Assembly: GCA_019634275.1 (NCBI GenBank)
Contig: JAHQVP010000333.1
Coordinates: 1 to 32,901, forward strand
Direction of reading: 5' to 3'
Length of the DNA: 32,901 bases
Source of the DNA: Saprospiraceae bacterium
GTDB lineage: Bacteria > Bacteroidota > Bacteroidia > Chitinophagales > Saprospiraceae
The first letter of the stretch is position 1. Each line of letters begins with the position of its first letter. This document shows positions 7,662 through 16,600 of this stretch, piece after piece. The position numbers and the translations under genes were made by a program. The notes beneath the pieces were generated by a model. That model did no database searches. It saw only the letters and a list, made by a program, of their open reading frames with translations, and was not told the origin of the DNA.

Positions 7662-10079
7662 ATGAAAAAGACGGCCGTAGGAATCATTCTGCTCTGCTTG
7701 GGAATCGCATTGATGTCCAAGAATCTCGAAGTGGGTGGAAATACACTGCCCCCTCTTGGACAGTTTTTGAGTCCCGTACATGGATTTTGGACCTCGGCGG
7801 AAGCAGTCGATGGAAAGAAGGAAATCACCACATTGACCACAAAACAATTAGAAGGGGAGGTTAAGGTCCTCTTCGATGAGCGACTCGTGCCACACATCTT
7901 TGCGGAGACAGATAGCGACTTGTACTATGCGCAAGGCTATGTTACCGCGATGCATCGCTTGTTTCAGATGGACATGGCCACTCGCTCAGCCGAAGGGACA
8001 TTAAGTGAGGTCATTGGCAGTAGAACCCTCGAACTCGATCGTGAAAGGAGGAATCAGGGAATCGGATGGGCAGCGGAAAACGCTGTGCGGGGATGGAAGA
8101 AGCATCCTGAATATTTTGCATTGGTTGAGGCCTATTGTCAGGGAGTAAACGATTATATCGCCACGCTATCGCCTCGGGATTATCCACTGGAATATAAGTT
8201 CTTGGATTTTGCTCCCAGCGCCTGGAGCCCTTACCGCTCTGCCCTCTTCAGCAAAGTCATGGCCATAGACCTTGCCATGGCAGAGTCGGATTTAGAAAAT
8301 TCGAATGCCCGGGCCGCATTTGGCAAAGCCGTGATGGATGATCTGATGCCAGAAAGCAACCCTTACCAGTCTCCGGTAATTCCGTCGGGTACTTCCTGGG
8401 ACTTTGACCCAATCAAGGTAGATTCTCAAGAGGTTGCGGCAAGCGAGGCCTTCCGAAGGGGACGCTTTAGGCCTTCTCCTGCCAATCTAGGGTCTAACAA
8501 TTGGGCAGTGGGAGGTGAGAAAACTGCGGATGGCAGTGTGATTCTCTGCAGTGATCCTCATCTATACCTTACGCTACCCAGTATATGGTTTGAGATCCAC
8601 TTGCAGTCAAAAGAGCAAAATTGCTATGGAGTGTCATTGCCAGGCATCCCCAGTGTGATCATTGGATTTAATGAAGACATTGCCTGGGGACAGACCAATG
8701 TTGGGCAGGACGTCCTTGATTGGTATCAGGTGGAATGGGTGGACGCCAGCCGTCAAAGTTATCGATTGGACGGGGAGATCGAGCCCGTGCAAATGCGAAT
8801 CGAGGAAATCAGCGTTCGGGGACAAGAGGCCATTCGGGATACGATCCGATACACCAGCTGGGGGCCAGTGATGGAAAAAGGAGATTGGAAAGATCTTGCC
8901 ATGCGGTGGCTGGTGCATGACGAACCACAGGTCTGCGAAATCTCTGCTTTGGCCAAGCTAAACAAGGCCAGCAATTTTGAGGAATACCGGGAAGCGCTAT
9001 CGCATTACGTGGCTCCTGCGCAAAACTTTGTCTTTGGATCACGCGAAGGAGACATTGCCATGACGGTTGCGGGAACTCTGCCGCTCCGACGGCCAGGCCA
9101 GGGTCGACTGGTACAAGACGGATCATTTTCAGCCAATGCCTGGCCAGGCTTGATTCCCTACGAACACAACCCCTACGTCAAGAATCCACCCAGGCAATTT
9201 GTGGCTTCCGCCAATCAACACTCGACCGATGACTCTTACCCATATTACTACAATGCCTTTCCCTACTTTGACGATTATCGAGGACGATACCTAAATCAGG
9301 CATTGGAGCAAAAGTCAGACATTACGGTGGAGGATATGGCTCAGCTCCAATTTGACTCTTACAGCTTACTGGCGGCTGAAGGGCTTCCTGTATATCTTGA
9401 GGCCATTGCTGCCAAGTCGATTCCCGATTCTTTGAGGACCATAATTGAAATTCTAAGAGCGTGGGACTATCGCTATACGCCCGAGGCCAAGGCGCCTTAT
9501 ATTTTTGAACAGCTTCACCGACGTATACGCTGGAATGCTTGGGACGAGTTTTATGAGGTGAACGACTCCTTTCCTGTCTCCTTCCCCGAATCCTGGAAGA
9601 CGATTGAGTTGTTAAAAAAAGAACCAGGCCATGCTTTTTTCGATCGACAAGGAACACCCGAAGTGGAGGGAGCGACCGACATAATTTGGCAGGCCTTCAC
9701 AGCGCTGCCGTCCATCCTAAGGAGGTCACAATATGACTTGGAGGTCAGTGATAAAGGCAGCACATTAAAAACCTCGCTCACCCACATAGGTCGATTTCCT
9801 GGCTTTGGTCGAGAAATGACCGATGTAACCGGAAACAGATCCGCTTTAAATGCAACATCCAATGTAACCGGACCATCCTGGCGTATGATCGTAACCCTTG
9901 GAGAAACAGTGCGTGCTCAAGTGGTATACCCGGGAGGGCAATCAGGAAACCCAGGGAGTCCATATTATGAGAACATGGTCGAAGCATGGCGGACAGGAAA
10001 GTACTATTCCGCAAACTTTGTCGGAGATCCCAGTGAATTGCAAGAAGTGGTGGCAGAACTAAACTTTGTAAAACCATGA
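7662..10079 (+). CDS. Penicillin acylase family (S45) N-terminal-nucleophile hydrolase
   Basis: An 805-residue precursor with an N-terminal hydrophobic signal or anchor (MKKTAVGIILLCLGIALMS). The first part carries the A-chain pattern of this family (VPHIFAETDSDLYYAQGYVTAMHRLFQMD). The predicted self-cleavage point precedes the catalytic serine of GSNNWAV (S278 counting from ATG 7662), which becomes the B-chain N-terminus. Downstream, GVSLPGIPSVIIGFNEDIAWGQT is also characteristic. Members cleave amide bonds of acylated amino compounds such as penicillins or acyl-homoserine lactones; the true substrate is unknown. TTG 7638 is in frame but would add eight residues before a good signal sequence, so ATG 7662 is chosen. 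It is probably co-transcribed with the peptidase upstream and the small membrane protein downstream. Confidence 0.9.
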   Translation: MKKTAVGIILLCLGIALMSKNLEVGGNTLPPLGQFLSPVHGFWTSAEAVDGKKEITTLTTKQLEGEVKVLFDERLVPHIFAETDSDLYYAQGYVTAMHRLFQMDMATRSAEGTLSEVIGSRTLELDRERRNQGIGWAAENAVRGWKKHPEYFALVEAYCQGVNDYIATLSPRDYPLEYKFLDFAPSAWSPYRSALFSKVMAIDLAMAESDLENSNARAAFGKAVMDDLMPESNPYQSPVIPSGTSWDFDPIKVDSQEVAASEAFRRGRFRPSPANLGSNNWAVGGEKTADGSVILCSDPHLYLTLPSIWFEIHLQSKEQNCYGVSLPGIPSVIIGFNEDIAWGQTNVGQDVLDWYQVEWVDASRQSYRLDGEIEPVQMRIEEISVRGQEAIRDTIRYTSWGPVMEKGDWKDLAMRWLVHDEPQVCEISALAKLNKASNFEEYREALSHYVAPAQNFVFGSREGDIAMTVAGTLPLRRPGQGRLVQDGSFSANAWPGLIPYEHNPYVKNPPRQFVASANQHSTDDSYPYYYNAFPYFDDYRGRYLNQALEQKSDITVEDMAQLQFDSYSLLAAEGLPVYLEAIAAKSIPDSLRTIIEILRAWDYRYTPEAKAPYIFEQLHRRIRWNAWDEFYEVNDSFPVSFPESWKTIELLKKEPGHAFFDRQGTPEVEGATDIIWQAFTALPSILRRSQYDLEVSDKGSTLKTSLTHIGRFPGFGREMTDVTGNRSALNATSNVTGPSWRMIVTLGETVRAQVVYPGGQSGNPGSPYYENMVEAWRTGKYYSANFVGDPSELQEVVAELNFVKP

Positions 10080-10432
10080 AGTCCTGGATTCTTGCTGCAA
10101 TCATCATTGTAGGCGCGAGTTGGTTGATGCTGCCATGGGTTTGGTGGATTTTTGCGCTGCCCGCCCTGGCCGTCGGGTTTGCATTTGCGGCAAAACTTCG
10201 GTACCCTTTTTTGCTAGGCTTGTGTGCAGTTGCAGTGCTGCACCTCATGTTGGTTTTGCCCCAGTCGTATGCGAATGATCATATGCTATTGGATAGAGTA
10301 TCGCAGATGTTTGACATCCCAGGATGGGGATTGCTGGCCATAACGGTGATCGTGCCTGCCCTCCTAGGCGGGCTTGCAAGCTGGTCCGGAGCATCGTTGG
10401 GTAAGGCCATTCGTAAAGAAAAGGTTAAATAA
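10076..10432 (+). CDS. Small multi-pass membrane protein of unknown function
   Basis: A 118-residue hydrophobic protein. Its ATG overlaps the stop codon of the acylase gene in the arrangement ATGA, which suggests translational coupling. Three or four membrane helices are evident: about residues 3-38 (a hairpin of two), 41-60 and 80-103. The tail is basic (GKAIRKEKVK) and probably cytoplasmic. I do not recognise the family. The coupling suggests a role linked to the acylase, but nothing in the sequence proves it. Confidence 0.7.
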   Translation: MKSWILAAIIIVGASWLMLPWVWWIFALPALAVGFAFAAKLRYPFLLGLCAVAVLHLMLVLPQSYANDHMLLDRVSQMFDIPGWGLLAITVIVPALLGGLASWSGASLGKAIRKEKVK

Positions 10433-10547
10433 GCGGCAAACCGGAACTTCTTGTGGGTTCCCTTGCAACTTTTCTGGCAAAGTTCCCGTCTCTCCTTATA
10501 AATAGCCTAATCTGAAGAGACTGCATACTTAACCTTAGACGTAAATC

Positions 10548-11201
10548 GTGAAATCTAAAAATACAAGTGTATCATCGGTCGACCGTGCAGTCATTAGGCA
10601 GATGTGGACGCCCCATACACGCCTTCCTCAGAAACGCTACGAAGCCATTGTGATGTTTACAGATGTCGTGGGCTTTTCGCGCGTCATGCATGAAGATGAG
10701 GAGAATGCCATCATCAAACTGGAAAAGATCAGAAGGTTGATAGAGCGACACCACGCCAATTCCAATGGTCGGATCATACAGTACTACGGGGACGGCTGCC
10801 TTAGTGTATTTGATAATGCGGCAGACGCCCTTCACTGTGCAATCGCCATCCAGGGCCAGAGCAGAAAACAAGAAATACTCCCGTTGCGCATTGGCATACA
10901 CGGAGGAGACATTGTGGAAAAGGACGGTGCAATCTATGGAGATGTTGTAAATATTGCCGCTCGCGTGGAAGCCGCAGGAGCAGAAGGGGTGATACTGGTT
11001 TCGAATTTTGTCAGACAGAAGGCGAAAGGTGCGTTCGACTTCATGGAGTTAGGAAGGCGATTGTTTAAGAATATTGATGCTCCAGTAGTAATTCATGCTG
11101 TTCGACATGCTATGACAAATTTACCTCCTTCGAAGACATCTTCTCCATTGCAGAGGGCAGCAAGTCAACTGCTTCGCTTTGCTTCCATGATGCTTGCCTA
11201 G
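10548..11201 (+). CDS. Class III adenylate/guanylate cyclase domain protein
   Basis: A 217-residue soluble protein that is almost only a cyclase homology domain (about residues 29-185). The metal-binding aspartates are present in MFTDVVGF (D39) and YGDG (D82), and the transition-state pair in VNIAAR (N135, R139). At the base-selecting position three residues before GDG, where adenylate cyclases usually have Lys and guanylate cyclases Glu, this protein has Gln (Q78), so the product (cAMP or cGMP) is uncertain. No transmembrane, HAMP or other sensor domain is attached. The GTG start is the first in frame; an ATG at 10602 would leave out 18 polar residues and is a real alternative. The gene stands alone, with 115 bases before it and about 120 after. 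Confidence 0.85.
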   Translation: MKSKNTSVSSVDRAVIRQMWTPHTRLPQKRYEAIVMFTDVVGFSRVMHEDEENAIIKLEKIRRLIERHHANSNGRIIQYYGDGCLSVFDNAADALHCAIAIQGQSRKQEILPLRIGIHGGDIVEKDGAIYGDVVNIAARVEAAGAEGVILVSNFVRQKAKGAFDFMELGRRLFKNIDAPVVIHAVRHAMTNLPPSKTSSPLQRAASQLLRFASMMLA

Positions 11202-11325
11202 CTCTTTGATCGAGTTAGTTGCTTCCTCAATCTGTTTGCACATGAAGCTGATCGGACAATTGCGCGAGCCCGGCACTTACTTCTTATCTTAGTCTTATCA
11301 GTTGCAAACGATCAATTTCAGTAAG

Positions 11326-12501
11326 ATGAAGAACTTGACTTTCAGTATTCTAGTGGGGTTATCCAGTTTCGCGATCGGTTATGTCTTAGGAGAACGTACT
11401 CAGGCAGCAGACCAAACCGCCTTAGAATCAAATGACATAGCGGGAGAGCGCCCAGGCTCAGCGACTTCAGATCGTGTGGTAGAGGTAGAGCCTGCTGCAT
11501 ACGCTTCGGTGCGCAATGAAGCTGATCCTAACTATTCCCGAGCAGAACTGGCGACCATTAATCTCTTTGAAGATGCTGCACCGTCCGTCGTCTACATCAA
11601 TACCTCCAATTACCGACAAAATTACTGGACCCGTGACCTCACCGAAATACCACGAGGCAGTGGATCTGGATTCGTGTGGGACAAAGAAGGGCATATTGTC
11701 ACAAATTTTCATGTGATCCAAGACGCAGATAAAGCGATCGTCACCCTTGCCAATCAGGAGAGCTACGAAGCGGACTTAGTAGGTTACGCACCGGAGAAGG
11801 ATCTGGCCATCTTGCGCATAAAGGCTCCTCGTCAGGATGTGGTGCCCATAAAGAAGGGAGACTCCGAACAACTTAAAGTGGGACAATCGGTATTTGCGAT
11901 TGGAAATCCTTTTGGCTTGGATCAGACATTGACTACTGGAATTATCAGTGCGTTGGGTCGGGAGATTAAATCTCAATCTGGCAGTCCCATCAAAGATGTC
12001 ATCCAGACCGATGCGGCCATCAATCCAGGCAACAGTGGTGGTCCGCTACTGGATTCACGTGGATCTTTGATCGGAGTGAATACCGCCATCAAGAGTCCCT
12101 CTGGTGCCTATGCAGGCATTGGATTCTCGATACCAGTTGATGTAGTGAAGTGGGTCGTACCGGATTTGATCAAATATGGAAAGATCAATCGACCAATGTT
12201 GGGCGTACAACTTGCACGTCAAAGTCAGACCAGCAGAGCCGGGATAAAGGGAGCGCTTGTTTTTGAGGTCGAGCCCGGAAGTGCCGCTGCCAAAGCAGGT
12301 GTGCAACCTACCAGGAGGACACGAGACGGTGATTTTGTCTTGGGAGACATCATCGTGCAAGTGGAGGAAACCCAAATCGCCACTAACAATGATCTGTTCC
12401 TGGCCCTTGAAGCATATCGACCAGGTGATCGAATTGAAGTCACGGTCATACGCGACGACAATCCGATCAAATTGAATGTGGTATTGGACCAAGGCAAATG
12501 A
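11326..12501 (+). CDS. HtrA/DegP-type trypsin-like serine protease (S1C) with one PDZ domain
   Basis: A 391-residue envelope protease starting at ATG 11326 with a hydrophobic signal or anchor (MKNLTFSILVGLSSFAIGYV). The protease domain contains the full triad: TNFHV (H129), EKDLAIL (D159) and GNSGGPL (S237). The oxyanion-region motif AIGNPFGLDQTLTTGI is also standard. One PDZ domain follows (about 285-390, with GALVFEVEPGSAAAKAG and GDIIVQVEETQI). Members degrade or refold damaged periplasmic proteins. With a single PDZ domain and an N-terminal anchor it is nearer to DegS-like architecture, but many Bacteroidota have one-PDZ HtrA proteins that act as general quality-control enzymes. An in-frame TTG at 11302 is a less likely start. 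Confidence 0.93.
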   Translation: MKNLTFSILVGLSSFAIGYVLGERTQAADQTALESNDIAGERPGSATSDRVVEVEPAAYASVRNEADPNYSRAELATINLFEDAAPSVVYINTSNYRQNYWTRDLTEIPRGSGSGFVWDKEGHIVTNFHVIQDADKAIVTLANQESYEADLVGYAPEKDLAILRIKAPRQDVVPIKKGDSEQLKVGQSVFAIGNPFGLDQTLTTGIISALGREIKSQSGSPIKDVIQTDAAINPGNSGGPLLDSRGSLIGVNTAIKSPSGAYAGIGFSIPVDVVKWVVPDLIKYGKINRPMLGVQLARQSQTSRAGIKGALVFEVEPGSAAAKAGVQPTRRTRDGDFVLGDIIVQVEETQIATNNDLFLALEAYRPGDRIEVTVIRDDNPIKLNVVLDQGK

Positions 12502-12737
12502 GCAGGAATTGGCCCTCATGAAATGGCTTGCTCCCTATATTGCTTTTCAACCCGGTTTATGCAATGGGTTTTCGTCATGAGACGCCAAAGCCCAAGGAGA
12601 ATGGGGGCTCCACGGTAATTTTGACGCGCAGACGTGGTCACCATCACGGTGAGCATCAAAATTGCTGGACGTGCCCAGTCTCAAAGGGATCTGGCGTCGG
12701 AATAGATTATCTATTGCATAAAGCGGGTTCAACGAAT
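12502..12737. other. Intergenic region between convergent genes with a doubtful small frame
   Basis: About 236 bases between the protease stop and the stop of the opposite-strand gene. A frame from TTG 12528 begins with a hydrophobic stretch (LPILLFNPVYAMGF), then a His-rich and Cys-x-x-Cys segment (HHHGEH, CWTC), but it runs into the 3' half of the opposite gene. An ATG at 12519 reads 20 residues in another frame before stopping. A broken small exported protein is conceivable, but the evidence is too weak to call a gene. No terminator is evident. Confidence 0.4.
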
Positions 12738-13361
12738 CTAGCGACGATAGAAGGATCCTCTGATTTTACCCCGGCGATTGATCAAGACCAGTCGACGTCG
12801 GTCGAGTTGGATCAGATTGCCTTTATGATCCTCAAAACCATTAGGTCCCGCATGGAAGGTTCTTGAACCGAATCCCAGTCCGCGGACACGAAGAGCCCCT
12901 CTGCGCGATCGGATAAACAAGCAGTCGTCATTCCAATAGTTGACCCAGGTTCCTTGCAAGTCCCTGGCTTGAACCGCCCTTCTAACGCGGTTGCCGCCTC
13001 TCCAGTCGTTCCTGGACGAGTAGGAGCGGCCCCTCTGGTAGGTCCTATTCCGGGAATTTGATCGATTGAATTGAATGCGCTTCCGACCATCAGAGCTTTC
13101 CCACTCCAATTGACCATTGCTCAATACATAGTAGGTGTTGCCTTGCTGATCCTGAAATTGGTTGTTGCGTACTTCTCTATACTGTCTCCAGCGTGACTGC
13201 CCAATACGTAAGACCCGTATTCCCTGGGGAGTTCTCTCCACCTGGACCTGTACTTGGTGGCGGGAATTTGACCAGTAACCCTCTACTTGTTGAGTGACGG
13301 CTTTCGCTTCAACCAGAACACAGGAAGCGAGAAGCATACTTAAGATGACAAGATTTCTCAT
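12738..13361 (-). CDS. Basic secreted protein of two similar halves, unknown function
   Basis: A 207-residue protein with an N-terminal signal (MRNLVILSMLLASCVLVEAKA). LASC could be a lipobox, or signal peptidase I may cut after AKA. Two segments resemble each other: about residues 27-100 (EGYWSNSRHQV ... NQFQDQQGNTYYVL ... GRKRIQFNR) and about 137-207 (QGTWVNYWNDDCL ... NGFEDHKGNLIQL ... GKIRGSFYRR), suggesting an internal duplication. They are joined by an Arg/Ser/Tyr-rich linker. The protein is strongly basic, so it could bind nucleic acid or anionic polysaccharide; that is only inference. The start is ATG 13361; a TTG three codons upstream is also possible. It is divergent from the SusC gene. 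Confidence 0.7.
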   Translation of the reverse strand: MRNLVILSMLLASCVLVEAKAVTQQVEGYWSNSRHQVQVQVERTPQGIRVLRIGQSRWRQYREVRNNQFQDQQGNTYYVLSNGQLEWESSDGRKRIQFNRSNSRNRTYQRGRSYSSRNDWRGGNRVRRAVQARDLQGTWVNYWNDDCLFIRSRRGALRVRGLGFGSRTFHAGPNGFEDHKGNLIQLDRRRLVLINRRGKIRGSFYRR

Positions 13362-13520
13362 AGTGTTCAATTTTATCTAAAGGACACCATAAAGACTGTT
13401 AAAGAGTACTACAGTGGGGTTAATACGTGGTTAAAGGAAGGAGATGCTAGGAACAGGGGTAAAAAAAAACGGCAATAGAGGCAGCACATCTTTCGCAAGT
13501 CCAGTTCTAGTACCGTAAAA

Positions 13521-13537
13521 CTTAAGAAAATCTTAAG
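13521..13537. repeat. Inverted repeat CTTAAG-AAAAT-CTTAAG, possible operator
   Basis: Two palindromic CTTAAG hexamers separated by five bases. The first 16 bases recur with one change at 13652-13667, just before the susC-like start codon. One copy lies about 110 bases upstream of the promoter element, the other downstream in the leader. Regulator binding is inference only. Confidence 0.4.
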
Positions 13538-13629
13538 CTCTATCTCAAACTGTATGGTCTACTCGTAACGTCCTATCGGGCAACTTATTGGTATATATAT
13601 CATTGGGGTTGGAGCGAAGAGATTTTTTT

Positions 13630-13637
13630 TACTTTTG
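13630..13637 (+). promoter_or_regulatory. Bacteroidota -7 promoter element for the SusCD operon
   Basis: TACTTTTG matches the Bacteroidota -7 consensus TAnnTTTG. A TTG at 13609-13611 lies 18 bases upstream and could be the -33 element. The susC-like ATG is 36 bases downstream, leaving a short leader that contains CTTAACAAAATCTTAA. Confidence 0.55.
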
Positions 13638-13651
13638 CGCGTTGATTTATT

Positions 13652-13667
13652 CTTAACAAAATCTTAA
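13652..13667. repeat. Second copy of the CTTAAnAAAATCTTAA motif in the susC leader
   Basis: CTTAACAAAATCTTAA differs from 13521-13536 at one base. It ends five bases before the start codon of the susC-like gene, so it could affect translation initiation or be bound by a regulator. Confidence 0.4.
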
Positions 13668-13672
13668 AAAGT

Positions 13673-16600
13673 ATGAAAAAGCTCATTTTACCTCTACTAC
13701 TGGTATTGTTTGTGACGGGCTTTGTTTCTGCTCAAAGGACGGTCACGGGAACCATTACCAATGATGATGGTGAGCCGCTGATCGGGGCGTCAGTCCTGGT
13801 AAAAGGTACCACTGTTGGTACTGTTGCCGACTTTGATGGTACGTACACACTCGATGTGCCCGATGGAAGCAATACCCTTGTCTTCAGCTTTACAGGTTAC
13901 CAACAACAGGAGATCGAACTCGGTACTTCTAATGTGGTGGATCTTGTATTGTCCGAAGGCGTTGAACTAGGTGAGGTAGTAGTTACCGGCCTCGGTATCA
14001 AGCGAGAAAAGAAAGCACTTGGATACGGTGTCTCAACCATCGCATCCGGTGACATCGCTGGTCGACAAGAGGCTGACGTCGCGCGTATTTTGCGTGGTAA
14101 AGCTACAGGGGTAGACATTACCCAAACATCCGGTCTTGCAGGATCGGGTACCAACGTTATCATTCGGGGCTATTCCTCGATCACGGGTAACAACCAACCG
14201 CTGTTTATCGTAGACGGTATTCCTTTTAATAGTGAAACCAATACGAACTCAGGATTTGGAGCCGGTGGTGCAGCAGCATCCAGTCGTTTCCTTGATCTTG
14301 ATCCCAATGCCATTGCTGAGGTCTCTATCCTTAAGGGATTGAGTGCAACAGTACTATATGGTGAAGCGGGACGAAATGGGGTGATCCTGATCACCACCAA
14401 AAACGGTAACGCAGGTGTCGATGCCAACAAAGGACTGGAAGTATCTGTTACGCAGGCGCTTTCCTTTTCAGAGGTAGCCAACTTACCTGATTATCAGAAT
14501 ACTTTCGGAAACGGATTTAACGCTGGTTTTGGATGGTTCTTCTCTAACTGGGGTGCGGCTTTTGCAGATTTGAAGCCAAGCAGCTACGGCTCTGACTATA
14601 AAGGAGAGAAGAATGGTCAAGTATTGATCACGCATCCTTACGATCAGGCTCAGTATCACGACGATTTTCCTGAGTACATCGGTGCGGAATATCCTTATCA
14701 GCCTTTTAGCAGTGTTGAAGAGTTTTTGGGTGATCCTGGAATGACTGCCAACACCTCGGTCTCTATCGAGAGTAAATTGGGAGCTAATGCTTCAGTATCA
14801 GCCACATACAGCTACTTGAATGATGAAGGGTTTACGCCTAAATTGGACGAGGAACGTGGTGGTGGAGCTTCAAACTTCCTCAAGAAGCACAACCTCGGAC
14901 TAGGAGCGCGTACAAAGCTTGCTAATGGCCTTGAGATTCAAGGTACGTTCAACTTTGTGGCTTCTGACCGACGTACACCGATCACCAGTACAGCCTTTGG
15001 TGGTGCCGGTAACGGACTATTTGCAGCCGTATTGTTTACGCCACGATCTATGGACTTGATGGGACTTCCTTATCAAAGCCCGATTGACGGATCAAACGTA
15101 TACTACCGACGGGGTTCTCCGATTCAGAATCCACGATGGATCTTGAATAACGGAGCAGATGTTGACAACACACTTCGTTTCTTCAGTACCCTGAAATTGG
15201 GTTATGAGTTGACTGACAACATTCGATTCCAATACCAATTGGGTATCGATCAGTACTCATTGAAGCAAACAAGAACGCAAAACCGTGGTGGGGCCAACAA
15301 TCCTGATGGTTTTATGAACACCTCAAACAGGTTAAGTAGAATCTCAGATCAGCTCTTCAACGTACTGTATCAATTTGAATTGACTCCGGACTTCTCGCTT
15401 GATGGTATCTTAGGATTTAACATCCGCCGTGAAGTACAGGAAGGATTTATTGATGTAGCATCTCAGCAGTTCGTTTACGGACTCTTTACTACACAGAACT
15501 TTATCAACCACCAGTCGTTCTCAGGCTTTGCTGAGGAGAACACACTTGGTGCCTACGCTACTGCCACACTTGGATATAAGAACTATGCATACTTGAACTT
15601 GCAGGTTCGTAATGACTGGACTTCTACCTTGGAAGAAGCCAATCGTTCTGTCCTTTATCCATCTGTGAGCTTGTCATTTGTACCAACAGATGCGATCCCA
15701 AGTCTTCAGAACAGCACTGTTCTGAACTACTTGAAGATTCGACTTGGATATGGTACTTCTGCAGGATATCCAAATCCATATCAAACACGTAACGTGTTGA
15801 ATACCTATACCAATGGTTTCGTAGCCGCTGACGGTACGATTCTTAATGGTAACCAGGTATCTGGTCGATTGGGTAACGGAAACCTGATGCGCGAGTTGCA
15901 TACAGAGATTGAAGGGGGAATTGAAGCACGCTTCTTGCGTAATCGCATTGGTGTTGATCTCTCGCTCTACAATCGAAATTCAAGTGACTTGATCATCGAT
16001 TTGAACTTGGATCCAGCGACTGGATTTAACAATACCACAGTAAATGCTGCGGAGTTGGAGAACAAAGGTGTTGAACTTGGTTTGAACATTACTCCATTCC
16101 AGGGTGACTTCCAGTGGGACATCACATTGAACTACACCAAGAACGTAAGCGAAGTACTTGCCATCGCTGAAGGAATCGATCAAATTCAGATTCGTAGCGA
16201 AGGAGACGTACTTACTGGTGATGGAGCCGCAGGTTTCAACGGAGGTCTTGGTAACTACGCGATCGTAGGACAGCCTTACGGTATCATGCAAGGTTCTTCT
16301 TTCATCAGAGATGATGCTGGAAACCTAGTGGTCGATGGACAAGGTGCATACCAAGCCGCTTCTGGTCTGGGCATCATCGGCGATCCTAACAACAACTTCC
16401 AGGCCAACTGGATTAACAACTTCTCTTACAAGGGATTGTCTTTTGGTTTCCAGTGGCAGTACATCGATGGAGGAGACATCTATTCTTCTACCGTACAAGC
16501 ATTGCTTGCTAGGGGTAACACCGTCGATACCGATGTGGACCGTTTTGTACCGGTTATCATGCCTGGTGTTAAAGCGGACGGAACTCCTAATGATATTCAG

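Larger units (their letters stand above)
13371..13672. promoter_or_regulatory. Divergent regulatory region before the susC-like gene
   Basis: About 300 bases with no gene. It contains two copies of CTTAAnAAAATCTTAA (13521-13536 and 13652-13667), a promoter element at 13630-13637 and AT-rich tracts unlike the mixed composition of the flanking genes. It probably also holds the promoter of the opposite-strand basic protein, for which no clear element was found. Confidence 0.6.

Noticed and set aside
12528-12866. 112-residue forward frame with His-rich and Cys-x-x-Cys segments
   Set aside because: It starts at TTG, and its second half overlaps the well-supported opposite-strand gene. The N-terminal hydrophobic part alone is not enough to call a gene.
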